A stretch of DNA of 64,000 bases from Candidatus Poribacteria bacterium (GTDB taxonomy: Bacteria > Poribacteria > WGA-4E > WGA-3G): the NCBI GenBank assembly GCA_022821965.1, contig JAJECN010000022.1, positions 186,001-250,000 of the forward strand, in the 5' to 3' direction. Shown piece by piece: positions 26,642 to 35,417 of this stretch. Position numbers and translations under genes: made by a program. The first letter of the stretch is position 1, and each line of letters begins with the position of its first letter. The notes beneath the pieces are model-generated. The model worked only from the letters and a program-made list of their open reading frames with translations. It did not search any database and was not told the DNA's origin.

Positions 26642-28477
26642 ATGCAAAACGCTAATGGAAAATGGAAAACATGGGGATCGGCTGCGAAAGAAAGTATCAT
26701 CGCATACTTCCGTACTTTTGCGATTGTCTGGCGGAGTGGTGCGCTCGCGCTTTCCGGTGTGATGTTTCTCACACTATCCCTCGGCGTTCTGCCTGTTGGC
26801 GAGTATTTCGTGACGGAACGTTTAGTCAATGCCATCACCGCCGCTATAGGTGATGCCGATTGGTGGCAGCGGGTTGTTCCGTGGTTACTTGGTCTGCTCG
26901 GTCTACAAATCTATAGTACGCTTGCAGACCAGTTACGAGAACCGCTACGCCTCAATGTCAGAGAAAATATCGAAATTTGGATTAGTGAGGGTATTGCACG
27001 GAAATCTAATACAATAGAGTTGGTCGAGTTCCAGACCCCAGAATTCCAAAATGCGCTGGCGCGAGCGCGCACCATGTCCGGTGATGAACTTGAAGAGATT
27101 GTGTGGTGGATCGTTGACAGCATTCAACAATTAATCAGTGTCACCGCGCTTGGTATCGTGCTGTGGAACCTCCATCCGTTGTTAGCACTGTTACCGACGG
27201 TGACCGGTATAGCGTCTTGGTGGAGCGGTTCACACTTTGCTACTGATGTTTACAGCCTTGATGTCCAACAGACACCACAACGACGGGAACGAGATGCGTT
27301 GGAAGGTATTCTGACGGATCGCGGCGCAGGTAAGGAAGTACGGTTATACCAAGCACAAGATTTATGGATAGGACGCTGGCGAAAGTTATGGAGAGAAATC
27401 ATACAAGAGCAACAGACAATTGAAAGACGTAAATTTTGGGCGCATCTTGCAATTGGTATCTCGCGTGCCTTGTTGTACGCTTGTTCGCTTATTCTTTTAT
27501 TGCTGGAGGTCTCTCGCGGTAGTTTGACAGTCGGCACCTATATCGCCGCTGCTGTCGCTATCGTTAACTTAGATGGCATCTGGAACGGAGTCGCTGGTTA
27601 TTTTCTATTGATTGCGGACGAGATGCGTCGTTTGTCAGGAGATTTGTACTCGTTTTTGGATCGTGACACTAAAACAGTGGATAAAGAACCTTCAATACCT
27701 CAGAAAGCACCCAATCTGACAGCCTTACAAGAACCTTCACATCTACAGATAGAAAATGTTTCGTTTTTCTATCCAAATGCGCAAGAACCGGTGCTTCGTC
27801 AGATAAACCTAACATTGAATAAAGGGGAGCGGGTTGCACTCGTTGGACCCAACGGTGCTGGAAAATCCACATTGGCACGTCTACTTCTTGGGCTATACAA
27901 ACCGCAAACAGGCGCAATTCGTGTGGGCGATATACCTTTAAACGAAGGAAATCGTCAGCAGTGGTTGGCGCATTGTAGTGCGGTGTTTCAGGAGTTCACG
28001 TGCTACCATCTTACAGCACGCGAGAATATTATCTTTGGGGACTTAGAACATCCTGAACGTATGGAAGAGGCATCAATTGCCGGTGGGGCAGCTTCGGTTG
28101 TTGATAGACTTCGCGCAGGCTACGAAACTGTGTTAGGTCCGACTTTTGGGGGGCGCGATCTATCTGGCGGCGAATGGCAACGCATCGCAACAGCAAGGGG
28201 TTTCATGCGGGAAACGCCTTGGCTGGTTGTCCTTGATGAACCGACTGCAGCGTTAGACCCGTTAGCCGAACAGGCGATCTATGAACGATTTATTCAACGA
28301 AGTGCCGGGCGTACCTCGGTGTTAATCTCACACCGTCTCTCTTCTGTACGCACCTGTGATCGGATCGTTGTAATTGACAACGGAACGATTGTCGAAGATG
28401 GGGATCATGAGACGCTATTGGCAAAAGATGGGCTTTATGCCCAGTTCTTCAGAGCACAAGCGCAGTGGTACGTTTGA
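26642..28477 (+). CDS. ABC transporter ATP-binding/permease protein, half 2
   Basis: 611 residues with the same layout as the preceding gene: about six membrane helices, then a nucleotide-binding domain. Walker A is GPNGAGKST, the signature LSGGEWQRIATARGFM, Walker B WLVVLDEPTAALDP, the switch ISHRLSSVRTCDRI. The C-terminal end (YAQFFRAQAQWY) is almost that of half 1, so the two arose by duplication. Both catalytic sites look intact, so neither half is an obvious degenerate partner. It is followed by the third sigma fusion. Confidence 0.87.
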   Translation: MQNANGKWKTWGSAAKESIIAYFRTFAIVWRSGALALSGVMFLTLSLGVLPVGEYFVTERLVNAITAAIGDADWWQRVVPWLLGLLGLQIYSTLADQLREPLRLNVRENIEIWISEGIARKSNTIELVEFQTPEFQNALARARTMSGDELEEIVWWIVDSIQQLISVTALGIVLWNLHPLLALLPTVTGIASWWSGSHFATDVYSLDVQQTPQRRERDALEGILTDRGAGKEVRLYQAQDLWIGRWRKLWREIIQEQQTIERRKFWAHLAIGISRALLYACSLILLLLEVSRGSLTVGTYIAAAVAIVNLDGIWNGVAGYFLLIADEMRRLSGDLYSFLDRDTKTVDKEPSIPQKAPNLTALQEPSHLQIENVSFFYPNAQEPVLRQINLTLNKGERVALVGPNGAGKSTLARLLLGLYKPQTGAIRVGDIPLNEGNRQQWLAHCSAVFQEFTCYHLTARENIIFGDLEHPERMEEASIAGGAASVVDRLRAGYETVLGPTFGGRDLSGGEWQRIATARGFMRETPWLVVLDEPTAALDPLAEQAIYERFIQRSAGRTSVLISHRLSSVRTCDRIVVIDNGTIVEDGDHETLLAKDGLYAQFFRAQAQWYV

Positions 28478-28595
28478 GGATATTTTCTTCATCAAACTAT
28501 CACGGTTTTCTGAACCCATAAAAACCTTCTGACCGATATTTTCCATCCTTTTGACCGATATTTTTCCACAGAAATACCATTTTTTCGCGGAATTA

Positions 28596-28622
28596 TGTAA
28601 GTTTTTATTCTCAAGTCGCGTC
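28596..28622 (+). promoter_or_regulatory. putative ECF-type promoter of sigma fusion gene 3
   Basis: TGTAAG (28596-28601) and CGTC (28619-28622), with 17 bases between. It is a divergent version of the promoters at 12043 and 15366; the AAGTCGCGTCACTAT surroundings match best around the -10. The gap 28478-28663 otherwise shows a repeated GACCGATATTTT pair. Confidence 0.5.
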
Positions 28623-28663
28623 ACTATATACCAAATAAGGCACTTTCTTTTTTGAGGCGTTTG

Positions 28664-30232
28664 ATGAGAAACGACAATGCTGAACTGATTCGACGTATCC
28701 TTGAAGGCGATGATGCTGCTTTTGCGGACTTGGTTAGGAAGTACCAGAAGCGGGTTCACGCGCTTGCATGGCGGAAAATTGGGGATTTCCATATCGCTGA
28801 AGATATTACGCAGGAGGCGTTTCTACAAGTCTATCGGAAATTAGCGACGTTGAAAGATCCGAGTCAGTTTCCGGGGTGGCTTTATGTCATCGCCAACCGC
28901 CGCTGCCTTGCGTGGCTCCGAAAGAAACGGATCCAGACACAACAATTGGAAGAAACGGACATAACAATGGTAGAAAGCAGTTCATATTCGAGACACGTTG
29001 CTGCAGAACAGGCAGAAAACGCAATGGAAACTAAACGCGAACTGGTTAAAAACTTATTGGCGAAGTTGAAGGAAAGCGATCGCACCGTTCTGACGCTCTA
29101 CTACTTCGGTGAAATGACATACGCGGAGATAAGTGAGTTCTTAGGCGTATCCGTCAATACCGTCGCGACGCGTGTTCACCGGGCACGGGAACGCTTAAAG
29201 CAGTATGAACCCATAATTCGGGAAGCACTCGGCAGTTTTCAATTGTCTCCCAATTTAACCGAGAATATCATGCGTGAAATTCCGCGTATCAAGCCTCTAC
29301 CGCCTACCGGTGGAAAAACACCAGTTGTCCCGTGGGCAATCGCCACCTCAATGGCTATTCTTACTGTGATAGGGCTTGGCATTAGCAACCAATACTCAGC
29401 GCGTTTTCAGCAGCCTTACAGTTTTGATGCTACATCCGAGATGACAGTCGAAATTATTGACGCACCTATTGCTCTTGATATTTCAGCAAAGCCGGATGCG
29501 CGAAATCAGGTTGGGCAGGCTGCTACCTCTGGTGAAGGTAGTGCTAACGGTTCGCAGACTTTTAAAAAGCTTTTGGGGACCACTGTAGAACAAAATCCCG
29601 TTTTTTTTGCAAGGCAAGCGGATCAAGTAACAATTGGGAAGGCAATGACATGGGTGCATGTCGGCGATAAATGGAATCCCTCACAGATGGCAGTAGTTCG
29701 GACCGAATTCAATGGTGGCATCTCATACAGATCGAAAGAATACGCGGGTCCTCAAAGAATACCGGAGCTGATGAATGTATTCGATGAAATTTACAACCTC
29801 AAGCACGCAGACACCATAGTGACTGTATTTTCGAGGGAAAGTATCACTGAAATCAATCCGGACGAAGTGTCAGGGTTACATGCATGGCAGGAATTGCTTT
29901 CAGACGAAGTGTCAGGGTTACATGCATGGCAGGAATTGCTTTCAAAGGAAGGTATCTCCAGTCAATTCACGCTTACAGAGATAGATGCCCGATATCCCCG
30001 AAATACATGGCTTCAACGCCTTTTGGAAAGAAACATCATTATAGAAAACGTCGCGGATTATTTTTTTCTTATGGCACACCGGTATCGGTTGGCATTTTTG
30101 GAGGATAATCCGTATCTCTGGGAAACCGAAATTCAGGGTGTCTCATCAACAGAGGTGTGGGAAGCCTATAAAACCGCCTATATTGATGAGTTGATAAGAT
30201 ACTATACCCAGTATCGGAAATCCAGAGATTAG
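28664..30232 (+). CDS. membrane-tethered ECF sigma factor with a different exterior domain, paralogue 3
   Basis: 522 residues starting at ATG 28664; the frame opens at TTG 28652, but MRNDNAE lines up with MKNEDAQ of the other two. The sigma part is intact (EDITQEAFLQVYRKL; KESDRTVLTLYYFGEM; SVNTVATRVHRARERL). The linker LTENIMREI, a helix at about 224-245 and the juxtamembrane motif (TVEIIDAPIALD) match paralogues 1 and 2. The remaining 260 residues lack Asp boxes and match nothing I know. A perfect 42-bp tandem repeat at 29861-29944 doubles DEVSGLHAWQELLS. Confidence 0.83.
   Translation: MRNDNAELIRRILEGDDAAFADLVRKYQKRVHALAWRKIGDFHIAEDITQEAFLQVYRKLATLKDPSQFPGWLYVIANRRCLAWLRKKRIQTQQLEETDITMVESSSYSRHVAAEQAENAMETKRELVKNLLAKLKESDRTVLTLYYFGEMTYAEISEFLGVSVNTVATRVHRARERLKQYEPIIREALGSFQLSPNLTENIMREIPRIKPLPPTGGKTPVVPWAIATSMAILTVIGLGISNQYSARFQQPYSFDATSEMTVEIIDAPIALDISAKPDARNQVGQAATSGEGSANGSQTFKKLLGTTVEQNPVFFARQADQVTIGKAMTWVHVGDKWNPSQMAVVRTEFNGGISYRSKEYAGPQRIPELMNVFDEIYNLKHADTIVTVFSRESITEINPDEVSGLHAWQELLSDEVSGLHAWQELLSKEGISSQFTLTEIDARYPRNTWLQRLLERNIIIENVADYFFLMAHRYRLAFLEDNPYLWETEIQGVSSTEVWEAYKTAYIDELIRYYTQYRKSRD
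29861..29944 (+). repeat. 42-bp in-frame perfect tandem duplication
   Basis: Two identical 42-base units, 29861-29902 and 29903-29944, inside the exterior domain of sigma fusion 3. They encode two copies of a 14-residue segment. Perfect identity points to a very recent duplication, or to an assembly artefact. Confidence 0.85.
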
Positions 30233-30250
30233 TATTCTGTTCAGTTTAAA

Positions 30251-30345
30251 GTTGTAGGTGCGTCGAGTTGATCTACCTTCATTCTCACGAACTTGTCGGG
30301 TTCTCTTCGTTCAACCCAACCTACAAACCGTAATTTTCGTGTGGA
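30251..30345. repeat. GTTGGGT inverted-repeat element, copy 2
   Basis: TTGTAGGT (30251-30258) pairs with ACCTACAA (30318-30325), with an inner hairpin GGGTT/AACCC at 30297-30317. Its reverse complement begins TCCACACGAAAA, as the copy at 24455 does, so the two copies flank the ABC-sigma3 block in opposite orientation. Confidence 0.5.
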
Positions 30346-30434
30346 CAGTCCACCAGTTTTCAACTTATACGAGGGAAAATAACGGAAATATTATTGTTTG
30401 ACAAATGCTCTGGAAACAGAGGAAGGATACACAA

Positions 30435-31751
30435 ATGAAAGTAATTTTGACAGTAGCAATAGTGCTGAATATCCTATTAGTTTCTGCTTATGCAGATACA
30501 CCCACAGAAAGGTCGAATGAAGACTTTCCTACGAAACAAAACGAGAAAAACATAGAACGTTGCACGCAAAATTTAGTTGCAATTGGCAAAGCACTTCAAA
30601 CCTACCGAAAAGAACATGGGAAACTTCCGTTATGGCTTTCGGATCTGCATGGCAAATACTTGGCGGATGAAAACAATCTTCTCTGTCCCGCAGATGAAAA
30701 CGGGGGCAAGCCAAGTTATGCCCGTAGGACTGACCCAGAATTACCCGTGAGTTATGACTACACACAGTTCGATTCTGGCTATCAGGAGTTGACAGCCGAG
30801 AAGCACTATATTTATGGTGATGTCATACCGATAGTCCGTTGCGGGCATCATGCGAATGAAGATTTTACGTGTTTAAACTTAAGTCTCTCTGCTAATATTT
30901 ATCGGTCAACCGCTGCTTGGGCAATATACGAGCCAGAGGCGATGTATGGAGGTATCGAAAAAGCAATTGCCACGCTTGAAATCAAACTGCAGGACGCTCC
31001 GGATGATAAACGGATCTTCGAGTTGTATCCTGCACTCGTTCGACTCTACGTCGAAACCGAACAAGAACAAAAAGTAGATGTTCTTGTCAACAATTTCAAG
31101 TCAGTCATGGACTCGGAACACATTAAAGACAACTTCACCCTCGGTGATATGCTTGAGATGGTGGGTCGGCATCGGGAGGCACTTCAGGTCTATGAGGGAT
31201 TGGAAAAGCAGGACTTGAATAACCGATATATCTTTCAGAGGCTTGCCAAAGTTCATGAGAAACTCGACAATATAGAGATAGCAAAGGGGTATCACATCAA
31301 GTTTGATCCAGTGTTAGCGTTGATAGGGAAATCTGTTCCTGATTTTTCTGCGACTGACTTTGATGGTAAACCGATCTCACTTCGCGATTACCGCGGAAAA
31401 GTCGTCTTGCTCGATTTTTGGGCGGTATGGTGTTCACCGTGTATTGACGAAATTCCAAATATCAAAAAAGTTTACGATACCTATAAGAATGCAGGATTTG
31501 ATGTCATTGGGATCAGTCTTGATCATCATAAATACGAAGCTCGGGATTATATTAAAGCGAATAACATTCCTTGGCGGCAGATTGTTAGTGGAAAAGGTTG
31601 GGACAGTCCAGTTTCACGTCAGTACAATATTCGTTCAATCCCGGCACCGTTGCTCATCGACCAAGAGGGCAGACTCATTTCGCATAATGCAAGAGGGGCA
31701 GATCTGGAGAGGCTCGTGGCGGAAGCGGTGCGGGATAAATCCACGGACTAA
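30435..31751 (+). CDS. TlpA-like thioredoxin with TPR-like middle and pseudopilin-like N-terminal region
   Basis: 438 residues starting at ATG 30435 after GGAAGGATACACAA; the upstream extension is not used. Signal peptide ILTVAIVLNILLVSAYA. The N-terminal third (NLVAIGKALQTYRKEHGKLP, WLSDLHGKYL, LLCPAD) resembles the DUF1559/type II secretion-like modules common in Planctomycetes relatives. A helical repeat region follows. The last 140 residues are a TlpA/AhpC-type thioredoxin: GKVVLLDFWAVWCSPCIDEIP with a CSPC active site, and IRSIPAPLLIDQEG with the cis-proline. It likely acts as an extracytoplasmic disulfide reductase. Confidence 0.83.
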   Translation: MKVILTVAIVLNILLVSAYADTPTERSNEDFPTKQNEKNIERCTQNLVAIGKALQTYRKEHGKLPLWLSDLHGKYLADENNLLCPADENGGKPSYARRTDPELPVSYDYTQFDSGYQELTAEKHYIYGDVIPIVRCGHHANEDFTCLNLSLSANIYRSTAAWAIYEPEAMYGGIEKAIATLEIKLQDAPDDKRIFELYPALVRLYVETEQEQKVDVLVNNFKSVMDSEHIKDNFTLGDMLEMVGRHREALQVYEGLEKQDLNNRYIFQRLAKVHEKLDNIEIAKGYHIKFDPVLALIGKSVPDFSATDFDGKPISLRDYRGKVVLLDFWAVWCSPCIDEIPNIKKVYDTYKNAGFDVIGISLDHHKYEARDYIKANNIPWRQIVSGKGWDSPVSRQYNIRSIPAPLLIDQEGRLISHNARGADLERLVAEAVRDKSTD

Positions 31752-31802
31752 ACCCGAAAGGCACTGCTCATAGACGTTATCCTACAAGATAGATACCATC
31801 CT

Positions 31803-32684
31803 CTACTCCGATTTAAGGTTTTCCGCCAAGATTTCAATCAGTTCGGCTAAAGTCGGGAATTCGTCACGAGCCTCTGGTGGAAGATCGGCAAGGTGTGTGT
31901 CCCCGACGAAGCGATACATGTCCGCTGCGCCTGTTAAGATATTTGGGGTCAATCCGACGTGTTCAAACGTTGCTGAAATCTCTTCCATCTCACCGATCCA
32001 GCGTCTGGCTTTCGGGGGCATACTCGGTAATCCTCTTTCCATCCGCTCAAAAAGTGCCGATTGACTCAACTGAAATTCAGCAGTCAGTGCATCCGAAACA
32101 CCTAAAACGGATGCCGCGGTGAGCAATTCGGTACAGAGTGCTGTTAGCCCTTTCGTTAAGGAGGCGTAGCACATCTTAATCGCAGAGGCAAGCCCTATCT
32201 CCTCACCGAGCGTGCGGACATCTAAGCCGTAATTGTTGAGGTCCGAGAACGTGTCGAGGTGTGGTCCCGATGCGTAGAAGCGTGTTGCTCCCGGTGTGCG
32301 CGGTGGCGGTCCGATGATGGACGCATCTACAAAAGTTCCACCTGCTGCGGTGATAATGTCTCCCAATTTACGAACCGTCTGGGGTGCGATGGCGTTGCAG
32401 TCGGTGTATGTCAACGTTGCATCGGTCTGTTGCAGTGCCTCCGCGACTACGGACGCAGCGGACATCGCCTGTGCAGGCACCATAATTGAGAGGATAAGGT
32501 CGGCTTCGGTAACCAGTCGCGAATACGTCGGCACATCCACAATGCCTGCTTTCTCTGCGAGTTCATGGGTGCGCTGGCTCCGATCTTTTAAACACGTGAT
32601 AACGCGCAAACCGTTCTGACCGAGAACACCTCCGACAGTGTGCCCCATATCACCAGGGCTTAAGATTCCGACAGTGTTAGGCAT
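31803..32684 (-). CDS. NAD(P)-dependent dehydrogenase, 6PGDH-like with DUF1932
   Basis: 293 residues. The N-terminal Rossmann domain has VGILSPGDMGHTVGGVL and a beta-strand ending DRSQRT, followed by the 6-phosphogluconate-dehydrogenase-like FVDASIIGPPPRTPGATRFY. The C-terminal DUF1932 helical domain has IKMCYASLTKGLTALCTELL with the catalytic-type lysine. It likely oxidises a beta-hydroxy acid. It is the last gene of a four-gene minus-strand operon, 16 bases after the Ni/Co exporter. The start is supported by AAGGAGGGAGG. Confidence 0.85.
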   Translation of the reverse strand: MPNTVGILSPGDMGHTVGGVLGQNGLRVITCLKDRSQRTHELAEKAGIVDVPTYSRLVTEADLILSIMVPAQAMSAASVVAEALQQTDATLTYTDCNAIAPQTVRKLGDIITAAGGTFVDASIIGPPPRTPGATRFYASGPHLDTFSDLNNYGLDVRTLGEEIGLASAIKMCYASLTKGLTALCTELLTAASVLGVSDALTAEFQLSQSALFERMERGLPSMPPKARRWIGEMEEISATFEHVGLTPNILTGAADMYRFVGDTHLADLPPEARDEFPTLAELIEILAENLKSE

Positions 32685-32700
32685 AGGTTACCTCCCTCCT

Positions 32701-33786
32701 TCAAATATGAATGCCGACAGTGTTGAATGCTTTGAAGACTAATATTGCACCGAGTAGGATGACAACAGCGGCACTGATAATCGGTAGGCGTTGTAACCAG
32801 ACCCCTTCGCCTGTGAAACGCTCAATTACCGGTTTTGCCATCACCATCAGGATACCGATAGCGACCAACACGGCGGCAAGCCCTAATGAGAAAGCACATA
32901 GGATAATTAGACCCCATACAAGTTTGCCAAGACTAATCGCGAAGAGTAGCCCAATGAGTGCATCGACACACGGCACGATCCCACCGGAGATACCGAGTGA
33001 TAACAATCCGAGAAAACCTGTCCGCTCTGGCGGCGCATGGCTATGTGTCCGCCCACCATGAGTGTGTGTAAGGGCGTGATCATGTGAATGGTCATGGTCA
33101 TCATCATGCGAATGGTCATGTGAATGGTCGTGTCCGTGATCGTGGTCATCTGCATGCGGATGGTCGTGATCGTGGTCGTCGTCATGCCCATGTTCATCGT
33201 CGTGTCCGTGATCGTGGTCGTCTGTGTGCGGGTGATCATGGTCATGTTCGTGCGAATGATTGTGAGGATGCGGGTGCTGATGTCCATGCGCATGGCTATG
33301 TGCACCCCCACTGTAGTACTGCTTCATGTTTCTGGTAAGCAGCCACGCGCCAATACCAACAATCAAGACCCCAGAGAACAGACTCAACCACGGAACGATA
33401 TCCTCCGGGGCAAATCCTTGTGCTACCAGCATGACGATTCCGAGTGCTATGACGCTGAAGGTGTGTGTAAAAGTGACGACGAGCCCAAGAAAAACTGCGT
33501 CAATTACCCTGCCTTTAGAACCGACAAGGTACGCAGCGACGATGGCTTTCCCGTGTCCCGGTGTTAGGGCGTGCAAACCGCCAAGCACGAATGAAACCAC
33601 AAGGGCAACAATCGTCAATTGAAGCGTAAGCGGTTGGTTTATAAGTTCCTTTATCCGATCGCCTGAATGTTCATGCCCTTCGTCAGCAAAGACCAACGCG
33701 CACCCAACAATGCCGATAAAAATAATACTGGCTTGCAATATGCGCTTGCAAGCTGCGCCGCTAAAATAATCACAACGTTTCTTCAA
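32701..33786 (-). CDS. nickel/cobalt exporter, RcnA-like, with His/Asp-rich loop
   Basis: 361 residues. Signal-like N-terminus, then LGGLHALTPGHGKAIVAAYLVG, the signature of the RcnA/NicO family, with further helices. A stretch of about 75 residues rich in His and Asp (HDHDHPH, DDHDHGH repeated) lies between helices 3 and 4 and should bind metal. A second copy of the helix motif, GISGGIVPCVDALIGLLFA, follows. RcnA-type proteins expel Ni(II) and Co(II). The start is six bases after the NHL gene stop, so the genes are co-transcribed. Confidence 0.85.
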   Translation of the reverse strand: MKKRCDYFSGAACKRILQASIIFIGIVGCALVFADEGHEHSGDRIKELINQPLTLQLTIVALVVSFVLGGLHALTPGHGKAIVAAYLVGSKGRVIDAVFLGLVVTFTHTFSVIALGIVMLVAQGFAPEDIVPWLSLFSGVLIVGIGAWLLTRNMKQYYSGGAHSHAHGHQHPHPHNHSHEHDHDHPHTDDHDHGHDDEHGHDDDHDHDHPHADDHDHGHDHSHDHSHDDDHDHSHDHALTHTHGGRTHSHAPPERTGFLGLLSLGISGGIVPCVDALIGLLFAISLGKLVWGLIILCAFSLGLAAVLVAIGILMVMAKPVIERFTGEGVWLQRLPIISAAVVILLGAILVFKAFNTVGIHI

Positions 33787-33792
33787 AACTTA

Positions 33793-34641
33793 TTAAACCC
33801 TCGCGAATTTCTGGAAACGTCTATCCGCAACGACTTCACTCACATAGATGTTCCCGTTTGAATCGATCCAGATACCGTGTGGAGAATCGCTGAATTGTCC
33901 AGGAGCATCTCCCTTTTCGCCCCAGCGTCCGATGACCTCTCCGTCAAGCGTCATGATACTGATGCGTTGTCCTCCCTCGGCGATGTGGATAACATTATCA
34001 CTGTCAATAAAGAGGTCGTTTGGAGAACGGAGGTCTGTCCATTCGGTCAAGTATTCACCGTCGTTATTAAAAATCTGACAACGAAGGTTACCACGGTCGA
34101 GAATATAAACCCGATCATTGTGGTCCACGGTGACATCGTGTGGAAGGTTGAATTCGCCAGGTCCTGTCCCTGGCGCGCCCCACGAAACGATGACTTCACC
34201 ATCGGCAGTCATTCGGTGTACGCGCGATTGCCCGTAGCCATCAGAAACGTACATCTCCCCAGACGTTGAGAGGACAGCACGCGTCGGTTCATTAAAGGGT
34301 CCCCCCGGCGCGCCCGGTTGATTGACAGTCCCAAATGTCTCCAACAGTTCCCCGTCAAGCGAAAATCTTCTCACGGTATGATCGACGGTATCCGTGGTAT
34401 AGATTTCATCGTCGGGACTTATCCAGATGCCGTGTGGTTTTTGGAAGATATCCTTTCCCCATTCCGTAACGAATGTGCCATCCGCCTCGAAAACGAGCAT
34501 AGCAGGTTGTGGACTCCGGTTGAAGACGTAGACTCGATCATTCGAGTCGCACGCTACACCGGAAACGAGTCCGAGTTGCGGAATCATACCCCATCCTTCT
34601 ACGACTTCATATTGATAATCACCCGTTCCAAAAGTTGCCAT
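33793..34641 (-). CDS. NHL-repeat beta-propeller protein
   Basis: 282 residues starting at ATG 34641, directly after AACAGGAGGCATCAAC; a longer frame to 34713 has no such site. Five to six NHL units are visible, for example GIWISPDDEIYTTDTVDHTVRRF, ATSGEMYVSDGYGQSRVHRM-type blocks, PHDVTVDHNDRVYILDRGN and PHGIWIDSNGNIYVSEV. There is no signal peptide, so it may act in the cytoplasm, perhaps as a lactonase- or lyase-like enzyme. It is in an operon with a PD-(D/E)XK-like protein, an RcnA-like exporter and a dehydrogenase. Confidence 0.85.
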   Translation of the reverse strand: MATFGTGDYQYEVVEGWGMIPQLGLVSGVACDSNDRVYVFNRSPQPAMLVFEADGTFVTEWGKDIFQKPHGIWISPDDEIYTTDTVDHTVRRFSLDGELLETFGTVNQPGAPGGPFNEPTRAVLSTSGEMYVSDGYGQSRVHRMTADGEVIVSWGAPGTGPGEFNLPHDVTVDHNDRVYILDRGNLRCQIFNNDGEYLTEWTDLRSPNDLFIDSDNVIHIAEGGQRISIMTLDGEVIGRWGEKGDAPGQFSDSPHGIWIDSNGNIYVSEVVADRRFQKFARV

Positions 34642-34655
34642 GTTGATGCCTCCTG

Positions 34656-35318
34656 TTAAGTGCTGACGTTTACGTACTTGGCGACAATAGACTTCAGTAT
34701 TTGGACGATGCATTCTGCTTCAAGCACACCGTTGTATCTCGGGGAGAATTCAATGTGGAGCGTGGGCTTCTCGCTCTCAATCCCACCAACGACACCATGT
34801 ACAAAGGTCCAATCATCGGTGATGGTATAACAGCCAAAAATCGTTTGTTCTGTATGGGCATCTTTTTTCCAATTGAGCCATGCGGCGGCGAGCATTTCGC
34901 CATAGAGTTGGAATTGTGGATTGGGTGCATTAACACCGCGTTTTGCTTCATGCACAACGAGATAAGGCGGTTCAATTCTGCCACCAACGGATGGGGCGAG
35001 TGCCCCATCTGCTTCGCCCTCCAGTTCAAAAGTAGGATATGTTGCCTTGAGAGGGACCCCCGCCCATGCTACGATTCGGTTCTGTTCTGCAAGCCTTAAA
35101 AGTGGATAAATCGCGCGTCCCCAGATTGTGGCTTCGTTCATAATAGTTCGGTGGTGACGGTGCGCGTCTGACGTTATGTAGTCTAAGTGGATGCTTTCCT
35201 CGGAAGTTAAGGCTATCTGCATTTCTTCCCACACTTCTAAGTCACCGTCCGCTTCGTGTAGTGTTACGAGTGTATTAAGCGTTTCTTCGGTAAGTTGTGA
35301 TAATGGATACGTTTGCAT
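34656..35318 (-). CDS. PD-(D/E)XK-fold-like protein (hypothetical), paralogue 1
   Basis: 220 residues. A helical N-terminus leads into ELEGEADGALAP, PYLVVHEAKRG and FQLYGEMLAA, which together look like the Asp...Glu-x-Lys...Gln core of a PD-(D/E)XK nuclease-like fold (GEADG, HEAKRG). This is inference from motif spacing only. It is closely related to the protein at 56252-56920 (YPTFxLEGEADG and QLYGEMLAA are shared). It heads the four-gene minus-strand operon and has a good promoter and GAAGGAGG ribosome site. A nuclease role and the DNA target are unknown. Confidence 0.65.
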   Translation of the reverse strand: MQTYPLSQLTEETLNTLVTLHEADGDLEVWEEMQIALTSEESIHLDYITSDAHRHHRTIMNEATIWGRAIYPLLRLAEQNRIVAWAGVPLKATYPTFELEGEADGALAPSVGGRIEPPYLVVHEAKRGVNAPNPQFQLYGEMLAAAWLNWKKDAHTEQTIFGCYTITDDWTFVHGVVGGIESEKPTLHIEFSPRYNGVLEAECIVQILKSIVAKYVNVST

Positions 35319-35383
35319 TTTGAAACCTCCTTCGAGTCTGCTCAGCTACTTTTGAAGCCCGCTCCAAAAGGATTTCAAATTCG

Positions 35384-35412
35384 ATAATATCTAATTTTGG
35401 AATATATTGCAA
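35384..35412 (-). promoter_or_regulatory. sigma70-type promoter of the 35318-31803 operon
   Basis: On the minus strand, TTGCAA (35412-35407), a 17-base spacer and TATTAT (35389-35384), 66 bases before the start codon. Confidence 0.6.
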
Positions 35413-35417
35413 CCGTT

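Noticed and set aside
33084-33567. Plus-strand frames opposite the His-rich exporter loop
   Set aside because: They mirror the repetitive His/Asp codons of the RcnA-like gene and have no ribosome site or recognisable domain.
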